From Bacteroidota bacterium (GTDB lineage: Bacteria > Bacteroidota > Rhodothermia > Rhodothermales > UBA10348), in assembly GCA_004356265.1 (NCBI GenBank), contig SMXK01000152.1, positions 1 through 7,016 on the forward strand: a stretch of DNA of 7,016 nt, read 5' to 3'. The position numbers were made by a program, and so were the translations under genes. Shown piece by piece: positions 1 to 6,233 of the stretch; the first letter of the stretch is position 1; each line of letters opens with the position of its first letter. The notes under the pieces are model-generated. The model worked only from the letters and a program-made list of their open reading frames with translations. It was not told where the DNA came from and ran no database searches.

Positions 1-1419
1 CGGGCGGGGGTATCCATCTTCTCCAACGGGACCAAAAACAGCCTCCCATATAGCCCATTGGCCGCCCGATCGACTGTGGCTTCCAGTCGCAAGCTCCAGA
101 TAATTTTCCTGACGTACAGTTGACCGGATGTTTCCGTCACTCCGGCGCGCATTGGGGCGCTCAACTTTGTGCCATTCGTTACCGGTCGTATACGCGTTGT
201 CGTCTTCGTAGATATTTACAATCTGGTAGTAGTTGAAATCAACAGGATCCGGACACCAGCCCCATGATCCACCAAAATCGTCCGGGTAAAAAACCTGCAT
301 AGCGATAGCTTCCCATCCGCCCGTGGATCCGCCTGCGACTATCCTGGCCCATGATTCAGGAATCATGTTAAACTCGGATTCCAAATACGGGATTAATTCC
401 TCCATGATCGCATCTCCGTAGGGACCGACGTTTGCCGAGTTAACCGAATACGCCGTGTCGTAATATGGGTTGGCATCGCGAATAGAGACAGCGAACATTC
501 TTGGAGCGGATTCAGAGGTCCAAAACTCAGAAAAACCTTCACTTCGCCCACGTCCGGATGCTTCAGGGGTGAACCCAAGCGGGGCCCGTCCACCGGGAAA
601 ATGCCCCTGCATGTACATCACCGGATATTTTACAGAACTCGAGGGGTCGTAATCACGCGGCAATAAGACGTTGGCGCCTATGTATATGTCTTGTCCCCAG
701 AATTCGGACAACACCTGGCTTTTGATCTTTACAAACTTAACAAAATCAGTATCCACCGGGTTGCCCTGCTGAAGAACGTCGCCGTCATCCAATGGCTGCG
801 TCGGCTCAATCACCGAGTCTATTTTAAACAGGATTGCCCCGGTTTCTCCGGTGTAATGATCAAATGAGGTCGGCTGACTGTATGCGTTTCCCGGTGCACG
901 CCACTGGTTTTGGCCGGCACCAGAATTAAGGTGCAATGATATTGTATGCCCGTCTGACCGTTGAAATTCGGTATAGACGCTTAGAACGGCCTGCATAGTA
1001 TACGTGCCATTAGGAACCTCGTCAAGGTATCGGAATGGATAACCGCGGACGTCCTCCATTCCGGGCGTTATGGTAATGACGTCTCCGGCCGCGATATTCT
1101 GCACATCTATTCCCCAGAAGGGGACGCCGCTGACTCCGACCTGGAATCGAGGCTCTCTGTCTGGATTGTTTGTCAGAACGACAAAAAGTCTACCGGAAAC
1201 GGGCGTCTGGAGCCCGAGTCTTGATATTTCGTCAATTACTGATTTGGTAATTTCGACCTCAAAGGACCTAGCTGTCGCAGTCTCAGAATAAGAGTTGGCA
1301 CGCTGTTCCGCAGCGCGATCGGGCAGATTGCAGCCTGACATGGCGAGAAACGGCAGCGACAACATCAGGCAGGCGTAAACGTGTTTTGAAAGAGTTAATT
1401 TCGAAAAATGAATGTCCAA
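1..1419 (-). CDS. Putative esterase lipoprotein (alpha/beta hydrolase, esterase D type), C-terminus cut by window edge
   Basis: The frame is open for 473 codons and runs off the left edge, so the protein's C-terminus is missing. I chose the TTG at 1419 because an AGGA lies 7 bases upstream and the translation opens with a signal peptide: KHVYACLMLSLPFLAMSGC, ending at Cys30. That looks like a lipobox, although Met at -3 is less usual than Leu, so an outer-membrane or periplasmic lipoprotein is inferred. Residues about 45-235 look beta-rich and contain no motif I recognise. From about residue 245 the protein matches the putative-esterase family (PF00756 type): YIGANVLLPRDYDP, YPVMYMQGHFPGG, then the nucleophile elbow VAGGSTGGWEA with Ser365 in G-G-S-T-G. 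The final visible segment, FGPVGEDGYPRP, also fits this family. The catalytic acid and His would lie beyond the edge. The substrate is unknown; a carboxyl ester or acyl-sugar is possible. Family call is firm, specificity is not. Confidence 0.
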   Translation of the reverse strand, partial: MDIHFSKLTLSKHVYACLMLSLPFLAMSGCNLPDRAAEQRANSYSETATARSFEVEITKSVIDEISRLGLQTPVSGRLFVVLTNNPDREPRFQVGVSGVPFWGIDVQNIAAGDVITITPGMEDVRGYPFRYLDEVPNGTYTMQAVLSVYTEFQRSDGHTISLHLNSGAGQNQWRAPGNAYSQPTSFDHYTGETGAILFKIDSVIEPTQPLDDGDVLQQGNPVDTDFVKFVKIKSQVLSEFWGQDIYIGANVLLPRDYDPSSSVKYPVMYMQGHFPGGRAPLGFTPEASGRGRSEGFSEFWTSESAPRMFAVSIRDANPYYDTAYSVNSANVGPYGDAIMEELIPYLESEFNMIPESWARIVAGGSTGGWEAIAMQVFYPDDFGGSWGWCPDPVDFNYYQIVNIYEDDNAYTTGNEWHKVERPNARRSDGNIRSTVRQENYLELATGSHSRSGGQWAIWEAVFGPVGEDGYPRP

Positions 1420-1758
1420 AATAATTTCCTGATTTGGTGTTCCGCTTCCGCAAAGGTCGACGTGGGTTCGTTGCAGCCGGAAAAATGTAAAACCCGATTG
1501 GTCGAAATTTGTACTACCACTTAGAATCGGAAAATATAGCAACGATCCGCTACCGGTGCGTGAGCGCCAACGATCTTACTGATTCGTTCACAATTCAAGC
1601 CCTGGCATCGGCCGCTCAGCAGCTGTTTCAATATTTGGAATGCTGCTTCGAGAGTCAGCGTATGCCGGTGAAACCTCGACGGAGTCTATCCGGGAATCGG
1701 TTTCGCCAGCAATCAGTCCTGATTCGGAAAAGATGCGCACGCGCTGTCGAACCGTTGT
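1420..1758. other. 339-base gap between two tandem minus-strand genes, no convincing gene
   Basis: This gap should contain the 3' end of the Tat protein's transcript and probably the esterase's own promoter. I see no strong intrinsic terminator. The best candidates are a short GCGC-GT-GCGC hairpin followed by TCTTTT on the minus strand near 1730-1746, and a 6-base inverted repeat, AATCAG/CTGATT, at 1711-1724. AT-rich boxes TATATTTT and TACATTTT on the minus strand resemble the Bacteroidota -7 box TAnnTTTG, but neither has a good partner. Plus-strand open frames here have no recognisable protein features. Confidence 0.
1427..1430 (-). promoter_or_regulatory. Shine-Dalgarno AGGA that fixes the TTG start of the esterase
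   Basis: On the minus strand the bases before the esterase read CAGGAAATTATT and then TTG. The AGGA core sits 7 bases before the TTG, which is ideal spacing. No ATG or GTG start lies upstream within the signal-peptide frame, and the next in-frame ATG would cut away half the signal peptide. This supports a rare TTG initiation codon. Confidence 0.
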
Positions 1759-2163
1759 TCAACCAAATCTAGCGTCAATGGCTCGTCTGATTTGTTTGAG
1801 CGATTGCCCTTCTTTGAACCTAGTGTACACGAGGGTTGCTTCTCCCTGACAGATGTTGCATCCCATCGCCATTCCGTCCTCATAGTAGCATGTCAGAAGG
1901 GAACGGTACGTTGGCAGCGTTTTGCAATAACAAGAACAGCCGATGCCGTCCGCGATATGAGGCATTTCGCGGATCTTTTCGTAGATCTCCTGTACATGTT
2001 TCGGCCAGACGGCAAGCGGTTTGCCATCCATCACTTTCGATGCATCTATATCGGGTCGCGGGTCCGGATGTTCTATCGAAAATGGCTTGATGTCACTTTT
2101 CAGCGCGAGCGAAAAACCAGCCGCGACCAGAGGAAGTCCTGAGATAAACGAACGTCTGTTCAT
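1759..2163 (-). CDS. Tat-exported PCYCGC-type cysteine-motif protein
   Basis: This 134-residue protein starts at ATG 2163. Its N-terminus, MNRRSFISGLPLVAAGFSLAL, has twin arginines followed by S-F and a hydrophobic stretch, so it is probably a Tat signal and the protein acts outside the cytoplasm. The rest resembles PCYCGC-motif proteins (PF13798 type). It has a helix around VWPKHVQEIYEKIREMP, the cluster C76-S-C78-Y-C80, then C92, then GC102NIC105QGEA, and the typical ending SLKQIRRAIDARFG. The C-Y-C core is kept, but the third cysteine lies before it (C-S-C-Y-C) instead of after it (C-Y-C-G-C as I remember the family). Six cysteines and Tat export suggest folding in the cytoplasm around a metal or other cofactor; this is inference. 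The biochemical role of the family is not known to me. The protein ends where family members normally end, so it looks complete. Confidence 0.
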   Translation of the reverse strand: MNRRSFISGLPLVAAGFSLALKSDIKPFSIEHPDPRPDIDASKVMDGKPLAVWPKHVQEIYEKIREMPHIADGIGCSCYCKTLPTYRSLLTCYYEDGMAMGCNICQGEATLVYTRFKEGQSLKQIRRAIDARFG

Positions 2164-2230
2164 AATCTTCGTCTTGTTTGAGCTCTTCGGTACATTGGAA
2201 AGTACGATAGAGGGGGTAAAAAGTTGACAG

Positions 2231-2258
2231 ATTGTAATACTTCTTTACATCAGTCCAA
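2231..2258 (-). promoter_or_regulatory. Possible sigma-70-like promoter for the Tat protein gene
   Basis: On the minus strand TTGGAC (2258-2253) is followed after 16 bases by TACAAT (2236-2231), which matches five of six bases of the TATAAT consensus. It would give a leader of roughly 60 bases before ATG 2163. The -35 match is limited to TTG, so the assignment is tentative. Confidence 0.
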
Positions 2259-2325
2259 TAGACGTAAAACAGAGAATAATCACCAGATATCAGCTCGACA
2301 CACGTCAAGTTGGCAGATCTGTATG

Positions 2326-2341
2326 ATTCACCCATTCACCC
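2326..2341. repeat. Two perfect tandem copies of ATTCACCC
   Basis: ATTCACCC occurs at 2326-2333 and again at 2334-2341 with no gap. It lies about 35 bases upstream of the candidate plus-strand -7 box. A direct-repeat operator is possible, but two short copies could also be chance. Confidence 0.
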
Positions 2342-2375
2342 CGTGCGTTCGAAGAGGATTGGTGTTACCTTTTGG

Positions 2376-2383
2376 TAAATTTG
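2376..2383 (+). promoter_or_regulatory. Possible Bacteroidota-type -7 box for the plus-strand operon
   Basis: TAAATTTG matches the Bacteroidota promoter element TAnnTTTG exactly and lies 54 bases before the preferred ATG at 2438. A TTG at 2359-2361 is the nearest -33 candidate, but its 14-base gap is shorter than usual. If this is the promoter, the alternative in-frame TTG start at 2372 would lie upstream of the transcription start and could not be used. Confidence 0.
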
Positions 2384-2437
2384 CCGAACGTGAAACTTCA
2401 CAAACGGGTCAGGCCTTCCGCCAACGCTATTGAACTC

Positions 2438-3589
2438 ATGAAATACTGCGCGCTACTTCTTCTGCTGTCAGCAGCGATGTTAACCTCTGACGCCTCCTGC
2501 CAGGACATCTATCGATCATCTAAACACGATTTCACTGTCGAAACGATAGTTGGAGGATTGGACCACGTCTGGTCGATTGCATTCTTACCTGATGGAGATA
2601 TGCTCGTAACAGAACGGCCTGGCAGGCTTCGGATTGTCAGAAATGGCGAGTTGTTAGAGGGTTCAGTTTCGGGAGTACCGGAAGTTCACGCTGTCGGTCA
2701 GGGAGGGCTGTTAGATGTGGTCCCGCACCCTGACTTCGTCTCAAATCATCTGATTTATCTTACGTATTCAAAACCACTCCCCGACAGTTCGTCAACAACT
2801 GCCGTGCTCCGCGGCCGGCTGGAGAATGATGCGCTCCTTGACACTCAGGATATATTTGTTGCTGACACGAAAGGGCGTGGGCATTATGGTTCGCGTATCG
2901 CCTTTGACGCGGATGGCTATTTGTTCGTGACGGTCGGCGATCGGCAGGCTTCACCCAGTGGAGACCTTGAAGCTCACCCCGCGCAAGATATCTCGAATCA
3001 CCACGGGACGGTCAACAGACTATACGATGACGGCCGCATACCAGAGGACAACCCGTTTGTTGACGACGATGATGCCCAGCCCGAAATCTGGAGTTATGGA
3101 CACAGAAATCAACAGGGGATTGCAGTTCATCCGGAATCAGGTGTGTTGTGGGCTATTGAACATGGGCCACAAGGGGGAGATGAGCTGAACATCATAAAAA
3201 AAGGACTGAATTATGGCTGGCCGGTTGTCGGGTACGGTGTCAACTACGGCAGTGGATCAGCCATTCATGAGGGGATCAAGAAAGAAGGAATGGAAGGGCC
3301 CAGGCATTTTTGGGTTCCGTCTATTGCTACGTCAGGGCTGTTGATTTATACCGGGGACAAATTTCCGGAATGGAAAGGGGACTTTTTTGTCGGTGGCCTT
3401 GTCGGTACACAACTCGCGCGGCTGGAAGTGGACAGTGATTCGATCACAGGGGAGGAAACCTTGTTGAAAGGAATCGGGCGCGTCAGGGATGTCCGTCAGG
3501 GACCAGACGGTTATATATATCTGGCTATCGATAATTCAGAAGGGACGCAATCGATCGTCCGGTTAGTGCCGGCTCCCAGATCTCGATAA
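2438..3589 (+). CDS. Secreted PQQ-dependent sugar dehydrogenase (aldose/glucose-sorbosone dehydrogenase family)
   Basis: This 383-residue protein belongs to the soluble PQQ-dependent glucose/sorbosone dehydrogenase beta-propeller family (PF07995 type), close in length to E. coli YliI/Asd. Members oxidise aldose sugars to lactones in the periplasm using PQQ and calcium. I chose ATG 2438 over an in-frame TTG at 2372 because it opens directly into a signal peptide, MKYCALLLLLSAAMLTSDA. Blades are visible from LDHVWSIAFLPDGDMLVTER (41-60) onward. GRGHYGSRIAFDADG (146-160) carries the likely catalytic His149. EIWSYGHRNQQGIAVHP (216-232) carries the His-Arg pair of the cofactor pocket. EHGPQGGDELN and NYGWPVVGYG follow (241-267). 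No obvious Shine-Dalgarno site precedes the start. It is the first gene of a close plus-strand run, 32 bases before the next gene. The exact sugar cannot be read from the sequence, and a non-PQQ relative in the same fold is possible. Confidence 0.
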   Translation: MKYCALLLLLSAAMLTSDASCQDIYRSSKHDFTVETIVGGLDHVWSIAFLPDGDMLVTERPGRLRIVRNGELLEGSVSGVPEVHAVGQGGLLDVVPHPDFVSNHLIYLTYSKPLPDSSSTTAVLRGRLENDALLDTQDIFVADTKGRGHYGSRIAFDADGYLFVTVGDRQASPSGDLEAHPAQDISNHHGTVNRLYDDGRIPEDNPFVDDDDAQPEIWSYGHRNQQGIAVHPESGVLWAIEHGPQGGDELNIIKKGLNYGWPVVGYGVNYGSGSAIHEGIKKEGMEGPRHFWVPSIATSGLLIYTGDKFPEWKGDFFVGGLVGTQLARLEVDSDSITGEETLLKGIGRVRDVRQGPDGYIYLAIDNSEGTQSIVRLVPAPRSR

Positions 3590-3621
3590 GTATCGCATTA
3601 TCTTATAGCTCTGGCATATTT

Positions 3622-3891
3622 ATGGAATACGGATGGTATGATTTACTGGGGAATATCGGTGTGATCGCGATCATCGGTTCGTACCTCGGTATTCAGTTGG
3701 ATTGGTTGGACGCGCGAGGATTATTGTATTCGGTTATTAACGCTATTGGCGCAGTTTTTATTCTGGTTTCGCTTCTGTACAGTTTTAATCTGTCGTCGTT
3801 TATCATTGAAGTCTTCTGGATTGCGATCAGTCTGATCGGAATTGTTCGCGGGATCGCGCAGTGGCGAATAAACAGGGCAGAATCTGCGTGA
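3622..3891 (+). CDS. Small membrane protein, CBU_0592 type
   Basis: This 89-residue protein has three predicted membrane helices: about residues 6-26 (LLGNIGVIAIIGSYLGIQL), 33-55 (GLLYSVINAIGAVFILVSLL) and 58-80 (SSFIIEVFWIAISLIGIVRGI). The pattern of a G-x-Y helix, then LDARGLLYSVINAIGA, then FNLSSFIIEVFW resembles the small inner-membrane family often labelled CBU_0592. The role of that family is unknown to me. The ATG has no clear Shine-Dalgarno site. It follows the dehydrogenase stop by 32 bases and its own stop overlaps the GTG start of the racemase homologue, so it is probably co-transcribed with both. Confidence is good that it is a real gene and moderate for the family name. Confidence 0.
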   Translation: MEYGWYDLLGNIGVIAIIGSYLGIQLDWLDARGLLYSVINAIGAVFILVSLLYSFNLSSFIIEVFWIAISLIGIVRGIAQWRINRAESA

Positions 3892-4931
3892 ACGTCAGAA
3901 ATGTGATTCATATCGTGAGTTGCCATGCGGAGGGCGAAGTCGGGGATGTAATAGTTGGCGGCGTTCTTCCGCCCCCCGGAGATTCACTGTGGGAACAGAG
4001 GTCGTTTATCGCAAATGACCAAAAACTTAGAAATTTTGTTCTCAACGAACCACGCGGAGGAGTTTTCCGACACGTAAACCTTCTCGTTCCACCCCGTCAT
4101 CCGGATGCCGACGTAGGATTCATCGTCATGGAACCCGAGGATACACCGCCGATGTCGGGGTCCAATTCGATATGTGTCGCAAATGTGGTTCTGGAGACCG
4201 GGATATTACCAATGGAAGAGCCGGTGACCGAGCTTACTCTGGAGGCCCCTGGTGGACTTATACGAGTAAAAGCTGACTGCAAAAACGGACGGGTAAACAG
4301 GATCACCATCACAAACGTACCGTCGTTTGCGGAAAAAATTGACGCTCCGCTTGAGGTACAAGGGGTGGGAACGTTATCGGTTCATACGGCCTACGGCGGC
4401 GACAGCTTTGTAATCGTGGATGCACTGGCGCTCGGCTTTGATATCGTTCCGGACGAAGCGCGGGACCTCGCTGAAGTAGGAATGAAAATCACCGACGCTG
4501 CAAACGATCAACTCGGGTTCAGTCATCCTGGAGATACAAACTGGTCTCATATTTCATTTTGCCAGTTCGCCGGCCCAGTTTCCTATATCGACGGGGTTAT
4601 TTCTGGCAAGAATGCGGTGGCTATCAGACCCGGAAAAATTGATCGTTGTCCTACCGGTACGGGATGTTCTGCTCGGATGGCCGTATTTCATGTACAGGGT
4701 CGCATGAAAATCGGCGATCAGTATGTTGCACAGTCGATAATAGGTTCCACATTCCAGTGTACTATTAAGGAAGAAACGGCCATTGACGGATACCCGGCGA
4801 TTGTACCGCAGGTGTCTGGAAGGGCCTGGATTACAGGAATTCATCAGGTTATGCTGGATCCAGATGATCCATGGCCGGAAGGATACCGGTTATCCGATAC
4901 CTGGCCAGCATTAATGAACAAGGAACGATGA
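3888..4931 (+). CDS. Proline racemase-family protein with non-canonical catalytic-site residues
   Basis: This 347-residue protein fits the proline racemase superfamily (PF05544 type), whose members racemise proline, epimerise 4-hydroxyproline or dehydrate trans-3-hydroxyproline in the cytoplasm. Family marks are IHIVSCHAEGE near the N-terminus (7-17), FIVMEPEDTPPMSGSNSIC (78-96), HTAYGGDSFVIVDA (166-179) and IDRCPTGTGCSARMAV (251-266). Canonical enzymes use two cysteines, in M-C-G-H and S-P-C-G-T-G. Here these align with Ser90 (M-S-G-S) and Thr256 (C-P-T-G-T-G), while cysteines lie nearby at 254 and 260. The substrate is therefore uncertain. I chose GTG 3888, which forms a 4-base GTGA overlap with the preceding stop and has AGGG 10 bases upstream. 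Alternative starts are GTG 3861, a 31-base overlap, and GTG 3903, which starts right at IHIV. The gene is probably translationally coupled to both neighbours. Confidence 0.
   Translation: MNVRNVIHIVSCHAEGEVGDVIVGGVLPPPGDSLWEQRSFIANDQKLRNFVLNEPRGGVFRHVNLLVPPRHPDADVGFIVMEPEDTPPMSGSNSICVANVVLETGILPMEEPVTELTLEAPGGLIRVKADCKNGRVNRITITNVPSFAEKIDAPLEVQGVGTLSVHTAYGGDSFVIVDALALGFDIVPDEARDLAEVGMKITDAANDQLGFSHPGDTNWSHISFCQFAGPVSYIDGVISGKNAVAIRPGKIDRCPTGTGCSARMAVFHVQGRMKIGDQYVAQSIIGSTFQCTIKEETAIDGYPAIVPQVSGRAWITGIHQVMLDPDDPWPEGYRLSDTWPALMNKER
4921..4924 (+). promoter_or_regulatory. Shine-Dalgarno AGGA for the serine hydrolase start
   Basis: AAGGA lies just before ATG 4928, with only 3 bases between AGGA and the start codon. 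The ATG shares bases with the preceding TGA stop (ATGA). This site favours ATG 4928 over the in-frame ATG at 4871, which would overlap the racemase gene by 61 bases and bury the signal peptide. Confidence 0.
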
Positions 4932-6151
4932 GTATCATAAAATTATCAGGGTCGAGCTCCCGGAGTACGGCATCAGGAATGTCGGCCATTCTGTTGGCCT
5001 GGTCGGCGCTGACTCTGGTGGTGAGCGAATCGACTGCCCAGTCAATAAAATACAGCTGGCCGGGAGAAAGCTGGGAAGTTTCAACACCCGAGGATGAAGG
5101 GGTAGACGGGGTCGCGATTCAAGCGATTATTGACGAAATCACGGCAGGTGAGTACGGTCCGATCGATCATTTTCTACTTATCCGGAATGGCAGGTCCATC
5201 GCAGATCAGCATTTCGAAAATGATTACGAATCTGTTATGGCGCAGTACGATACAACGCGGCACCAATATAACTACGATGACACGAACTGGCATCCATTCT
5301 ACAATGGAACGCATTTACATTCAATGCAGTCCGTAACCAAGAGCGTTTTGTCGGCTGCGCTTGGAATTGCGATCGACGAAGGATACATCAGCAGCGTGAA
5401 TGTTAAAGTGATGCCGTATTTCAGCGACTATGAGTTTGATCGGTCTGACACGCGAAAAATGGACATCAGATTGGAAGACCTGCTCACGATGCGGTCAGGA
5501 ATAAAGTGGAATACATCCGGTGGATACAGCGATTCTGACCATTCTACGATCGTGATGGAGTTGAGCGACGAGTGGATGCCGTTCATTTTAAATCAACCGA
5601 TGTACGCAGATCCTGGCACGACTTATCAGTACAACGATGGGGCAAGTGTAATGATCGGACATATTCTCCGTGAGGCGACTGGAAAGAGAGCCGACGAGTG
5701 GGCTAACGATCGCCTGTTTAGACCGATCGGCATCGACGAGTATTACTGGAAAACAACCGTGTCCGGGGAGGCTGATACCGAAGGGGGACTGTATCTGACA
5801 ACCCACGATCTGGCGCGGATCGGGTATTTATTCCTGCGAAACGGAAACTGGAACGGTACTCAGGTAATTTCGGAAGAGTGGGTTAAAGCCTCGATTTCGC
5901 CGGTCGTTGTTGATATCAATCCGGACAATCAGCGGATTGATCCCGGTTATGGGTATCAATGGTGGGTGCCGCTCCAAAAAGACGGCGAACCACAAATATT
6001 TGCCGGGAACGGTTATGGTGGGCAGTTCTTGATGGTCGCACCCGAATACGATCTGATCGCAGTCTTCGATGGTTGGAATATTCACGGCGAACGATTTAAA
6101 CAATCCTGGCGAGCACTTCAGGATAGAATCATCCCGGCGGTCATCGACTGA
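4928..6151 (+). CDS. Secreted serine hydrolase, class C beta-lactamase / penicillin-binding-protein fold
   Basis: This 407-residue protein belongs to the beta-lactamase-family serine hydrolases (PF00144 type), a group of esterases, D-peptidases, amide hydrolases such as NylB, and class C beta-lactamases. Residues about 18-38 form a signal peptide (MSAILLAWSALTLVVSESTAQ), so it acts outside the cytoplasm. The nucleophile motif S-x-x-K is S135-V-T-K138 in SMQSVTKSVLSAALG. The expected Tyr motif appears as Y235-N-D237 in YQYNDGASVMIGHI, with Asp where class C enzymes usually have Asn. The third motif region is GNGYGGQFLMVAPEYDL (360-376). Other family marks are LEDLLTMRSGI and GGLYLTTHDLARIGYLFL. 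A Tyr/Asp/His-rich stretch at about 104-131 precedes the nucleophile. The third motif is closer to esterase-like members than to true beta-lactamases, so antibiotic resistance is not implied. The substrate is unknown. The start overlaps the racemase stop by 4 bases. Confidence 0.
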   Translation: MSIIKLSGSSSRSTASGMSAILLAWSALTLVVSESTAQSIKYSWPGESWEVSTPEDEGVDGVAIQAIIDEITAGEYGPIDHFLLIRNGRSIADQHFENDYESVMAQYDTTRHQYNYDDTNWHPFYNGTHLHSMQSVTKSVLSAALGIAIDEGYISSVNVKVMPYFSDYEFDRSDTRKMDIRLEDLLTMRSGIKWNTSGGYSDSDHSTIVMELSDEWMPFILNQPMYADPGTTYQYNDGASVMIGHILREATGKRADEWANDRLFRPIGIDEYYWKTTVSGEADTEGGLYLTTHDLARIGYLFLRNGNWNGTQVISEEWVKASISPVVVDINPDNQRIDPGYGYQWWVPLQKDGEPQIFAGNGYGGQFLMVAPEYDLIAVFDGWNIHGERFKQSWRALQDRIIPAVID

Positions 6152-6224
6152 ACTGTCACAGTTCGAACCGCCACCGTTTGAATTGTCAGAATCTGAATTG
6201 CCAACAATTGAATTGCTACGAACT
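6150..6224 (+). repeat. Degenerate 15-base tandem repeat, five units
   Basis: GAA recurs every 15 bases, at 6150, 6165, 6180, 6195 and 6210. Each unit reads roughly GAA-yTG-yCA-nnn-wyT. Three units begin GAATTG exactly, base 6 is always G and base 9 is always A. A sixth position at 6225 keeps only GAA, and the acetyltransferase ATG (6234) lies inside it. The array starts within the hydrolase stop codon and fills the 82-base gap. Read in the acetyltransferase frame it encodes pentapeptides ELSQF, EPPPF, ELSES, ELPTI and ELLRT. Confidence 0.
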
Positions 6225-6233
6225 GAAGATGGT

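Larger units (their letters stand above)
2164..2437. promoter_or_regulatory. Divergent intergenic regulatory region
   Basis: This 274-base AT-richer stretch lies between the minus-strand Tat protein and the plus-strand sugar dehydrogenase, so promoters in both directions are expected. It holds a minus-strand TACAAT box, a plus-strand TAAATTTG box, an exact TTGACA at 2224-2229 on the plus strand without a clear -10 partner, a small inverted repeat TTACC-TTTT-GGTAA at 2365-2378, and an 8-base tandem repeat. The open frames crossing it lack protein-like features. Confidence 0.

Noticed and set aside
1618..1647. Inverted repeat AGCAGC ... GCTGCT considered as a terminator for the Tat protein gene.
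   Set aside because: The loop is 18 bases, the stem only six, and no T-run follows on the minus strand.
1588..1758. The minus-strand frame after the Tat protein's TGA stays open for 56 more codons, suggesting stop readthrough or a truncated longer gene.
   Set aside because: The protein already ends at the normal family terminus, the extension has no recognisable motif or ribosome site, and such a length can occur by chance.
1509..1772. An 87-codon plus-strand open frame in the 339-base gap.
   Set aside because: It has low-complexity-free but motif-free sequence, no ribosome site, and overlaps the end of the Tat protein gene; no family resemblance.
2093..2335. An 80-codon minus-strand open frame crossing the divergent region.
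   Set aside because: It overlaps the Tat signal peptide coding sequence in another frame and would cover the expected promoters; no recognisable domain.
4554..4844. A 96-codon minus-strand open frame inside the racemase homologue.
   Set aside because: It is antisense to a clearly coding gene and its translation has no recognisable features.
6150..6164. Inverted repeat GAACTG-TCA-CAGTTC at the hydrolase stop, considered as a transcription terminator.
   Set aside because: The stem has only six pairs, there is no T-run after it, and it coincides with the first unit of the 15-base repeat.
6069..6233. Acetyltransferase start at ATG 6069.
   Set aside because: It would overlap the hydrolase by 83 bases and add 55 residues not typical of the family; kept only as an alternative because of the in-frame repeat.
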